This document shows, in pieces, positions 4,861 through 5,494 of a stretch of DNA of 5,494 bases. Source of the stretch: Candidatus Adiutrix sp. GTDB taxonomy: Bacteria > Desulfobacterota > Desulfarculia > Adiutricales > Adiutricaceae. The stretch is taken from positions 1-5,494 of the forward strand of contig JAITUX010000037.1 of assembly GCA_031286085.1 (NCBI GenBank), in the 5' to 3' direction. The first letter of the stretch is position 1. Each line of letters begins with the position of its first letter. The notes under the pieces are model-generated. The model did not search any database, was not told the DNA's origin, and saw only the letters and a program-made list of their open reading frames with translations. Made by a program: the position numbers and the translations under genes.

Positions 4861-5494
4861 CCGGCGTTTTCGTCAATCCCTTCCAATTCGCCGGCCTGCC
4901 GGAAAATCCCGGCGACATGCTGGGCGATTTCTACACCAACAACTTTGAAAAGCGCCGGGCGGCCCCGGATTCCCTCATCATCAACCTGGGCCCCCAGCAC
5001 CCCTCCACCCACGGCGTTTTGCGCATCCTGGCCGAACTGCACGGGGAATACGTGCTCCGGGCCGAACCCGTCCTGGGCTATCTCCACCGGATGCACGACA
5101 AGATGGGGCAGTCCAAGACGCCCTGGCAGTTTTTGCCCAACACGGGCCGGGTGGACTACCTGCACCCGGTGGCCTGGAACTGGGCCTACGTGGGGGCGGC
5201 GGAGCGCCTGGCCGGGCTGGAGGTGCCGGAGCGGGCCGAGTATCTGCGCATCATCGCCTGCGAGTTCAACCGCATCGCCTCCCACGTCCTGTGGTGGGGG
5301 GCCTTCGTCCTGGATTTGGGCGCCTTCACGCCCATCCTCTACGCCTTCGAGGAGCGGGAAAAGATAAACGACCTTCTGCAGATCATCACCGGCTCCCGCC
5401 TGACCATCAACTACCTGCGCTTCGGCGGGGTGGGGGCCGACGTGGACGACCGCTTTATCGGCCTGGCCCGCGAATTCATCCCCTATCTGCGCGG
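4857..5494 (+). CDS. nuoD: NADH-quinone oxidoreductase subunit D (49 kDa-type), N-terminal part (gene runs off the right edge)
   Basis: The first 212 codons of a subunit usually near 400 residues; it forms the quinone cavity with NuoB and shares ancestry with the large subunit of [NiFe] hydrogenases. Visible motifs are GPQHPSTHGVLR (45-56), EPVLGYLHRMHDKM (70-83), RVDYLHPVAWNWAYVGAAERLAG (98-120) and GAFTPILYAFEEREKINDLL (155-174). H52 and Y101 correspond by position to the quinone head-group His and Tyr of Thermus Nqo4 (His38, Tyr87; the same 49-residue separation). The HRMHDKM segment replaces the more common HRGIEK. The stretch before the first motif is somewhat long. ATG 4857 overlaps the nuoC stop, with GGAGG (4845-4849) 7 nt upstream. 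Confidence 0.97.
   Translation, partial: MTGVFVNPFQFAGLPENPGDMLGDFYTNNFEKRRAAPDSLIINLGPQHPSTHGVLRILAELHGEYVLRAEPVLGYLHRMHDKMGQSKTPWQFLPNTGRVDYLHPVAWNWAYVGAAERLAGLEVPERAEYLRIIACEFNRIASHVLWWGAFVLDLGAFTPILYAFEEREKINDLLQIITGSRLTINYLRFGGVGADVDDRFIGLAREFIPYLR

Noticed and set aside
4536..5285. A 249-codon minus-strand frame opposite nuoC and nuoD
   Set aside because: Low-complexity antisense shadow of two confident complex I genes.

Overview
The window looks like chromosome from a GC-rich, motile, anaerobic bacterium, most likely a Desulfobacterota (former Deltaproteobacteria) lineage. The support is indirect. The NuoD N-terminal half has an HRMHDKM segment and a WNWAYVGAAERLAG segment that I associate with sulfate-reducing or syntrophic delta-type complexes. 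nuoC and nuoD are separate genes, flgF has a sigma-54-type promoter, and a YjiM-like double-cubane protein lies beside yedF. I cannot name the genus. No mobile element, CRISPR array, rRNA or tRNA is visible.

Left part, minus strand, 1-1420: a three-gene unit read leftwards, yedF, then a DUF3343 gene, then the first 119 codons of a YjiM-like 2-hydroxyacyl-CoA dehydratase-type protein cut by the window edge. YedF (TusA-like plus DsrE-like domains) and DUF3343 are families linked by comparative genomics to selenium or sulfur handling. A near-consensus promoter (TTGACT-N17-TATAAT) precedes a leader of about 100 nt that can form two GC-rich hairpins, the second touching the yedF ribosome binding site.

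Middle part, minus strand, 1393-3120: flgF and flgG, the proximal and distal rod proteins of the flagellar basal body, closed by a strong hairpin terminator. Upstream of flgF is a sigma-54 -24/-12 element with the exact GG-N10-GC spacing. About 20-30 bp further upstream is a perfect match to the IHF consensus, and further still an imperfect palindrome where an activator could bind. The usual followers flgA, flgH and flgI are absent.

Right part, plus strand, 3265-5494: the start of a complex I (nuo) operon, nuoA-nuoB-nuoC-nuoD, with ATGA overlaps at B/C and C/D and nuoD running off the end. A TTGACA-N17-TATAGT promoter precedes nuoA. The four cysteine ligands of cluster N2 in NuoB and the quinone-site His and Tyr of NuoD are present, so the core looks functional. 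Whether the operon also has the NADH-oxidising NuoEFG module cannot be seen.

The flg and nuo units diverge from a 331-bp control region. The biology is mostly familiar. The best points for a second look are the complete sigma-54/IHF architecture, the yedF leader, the selenium-linked operon, and a minus-strand terminator-like hairpin with no gene in front of it.
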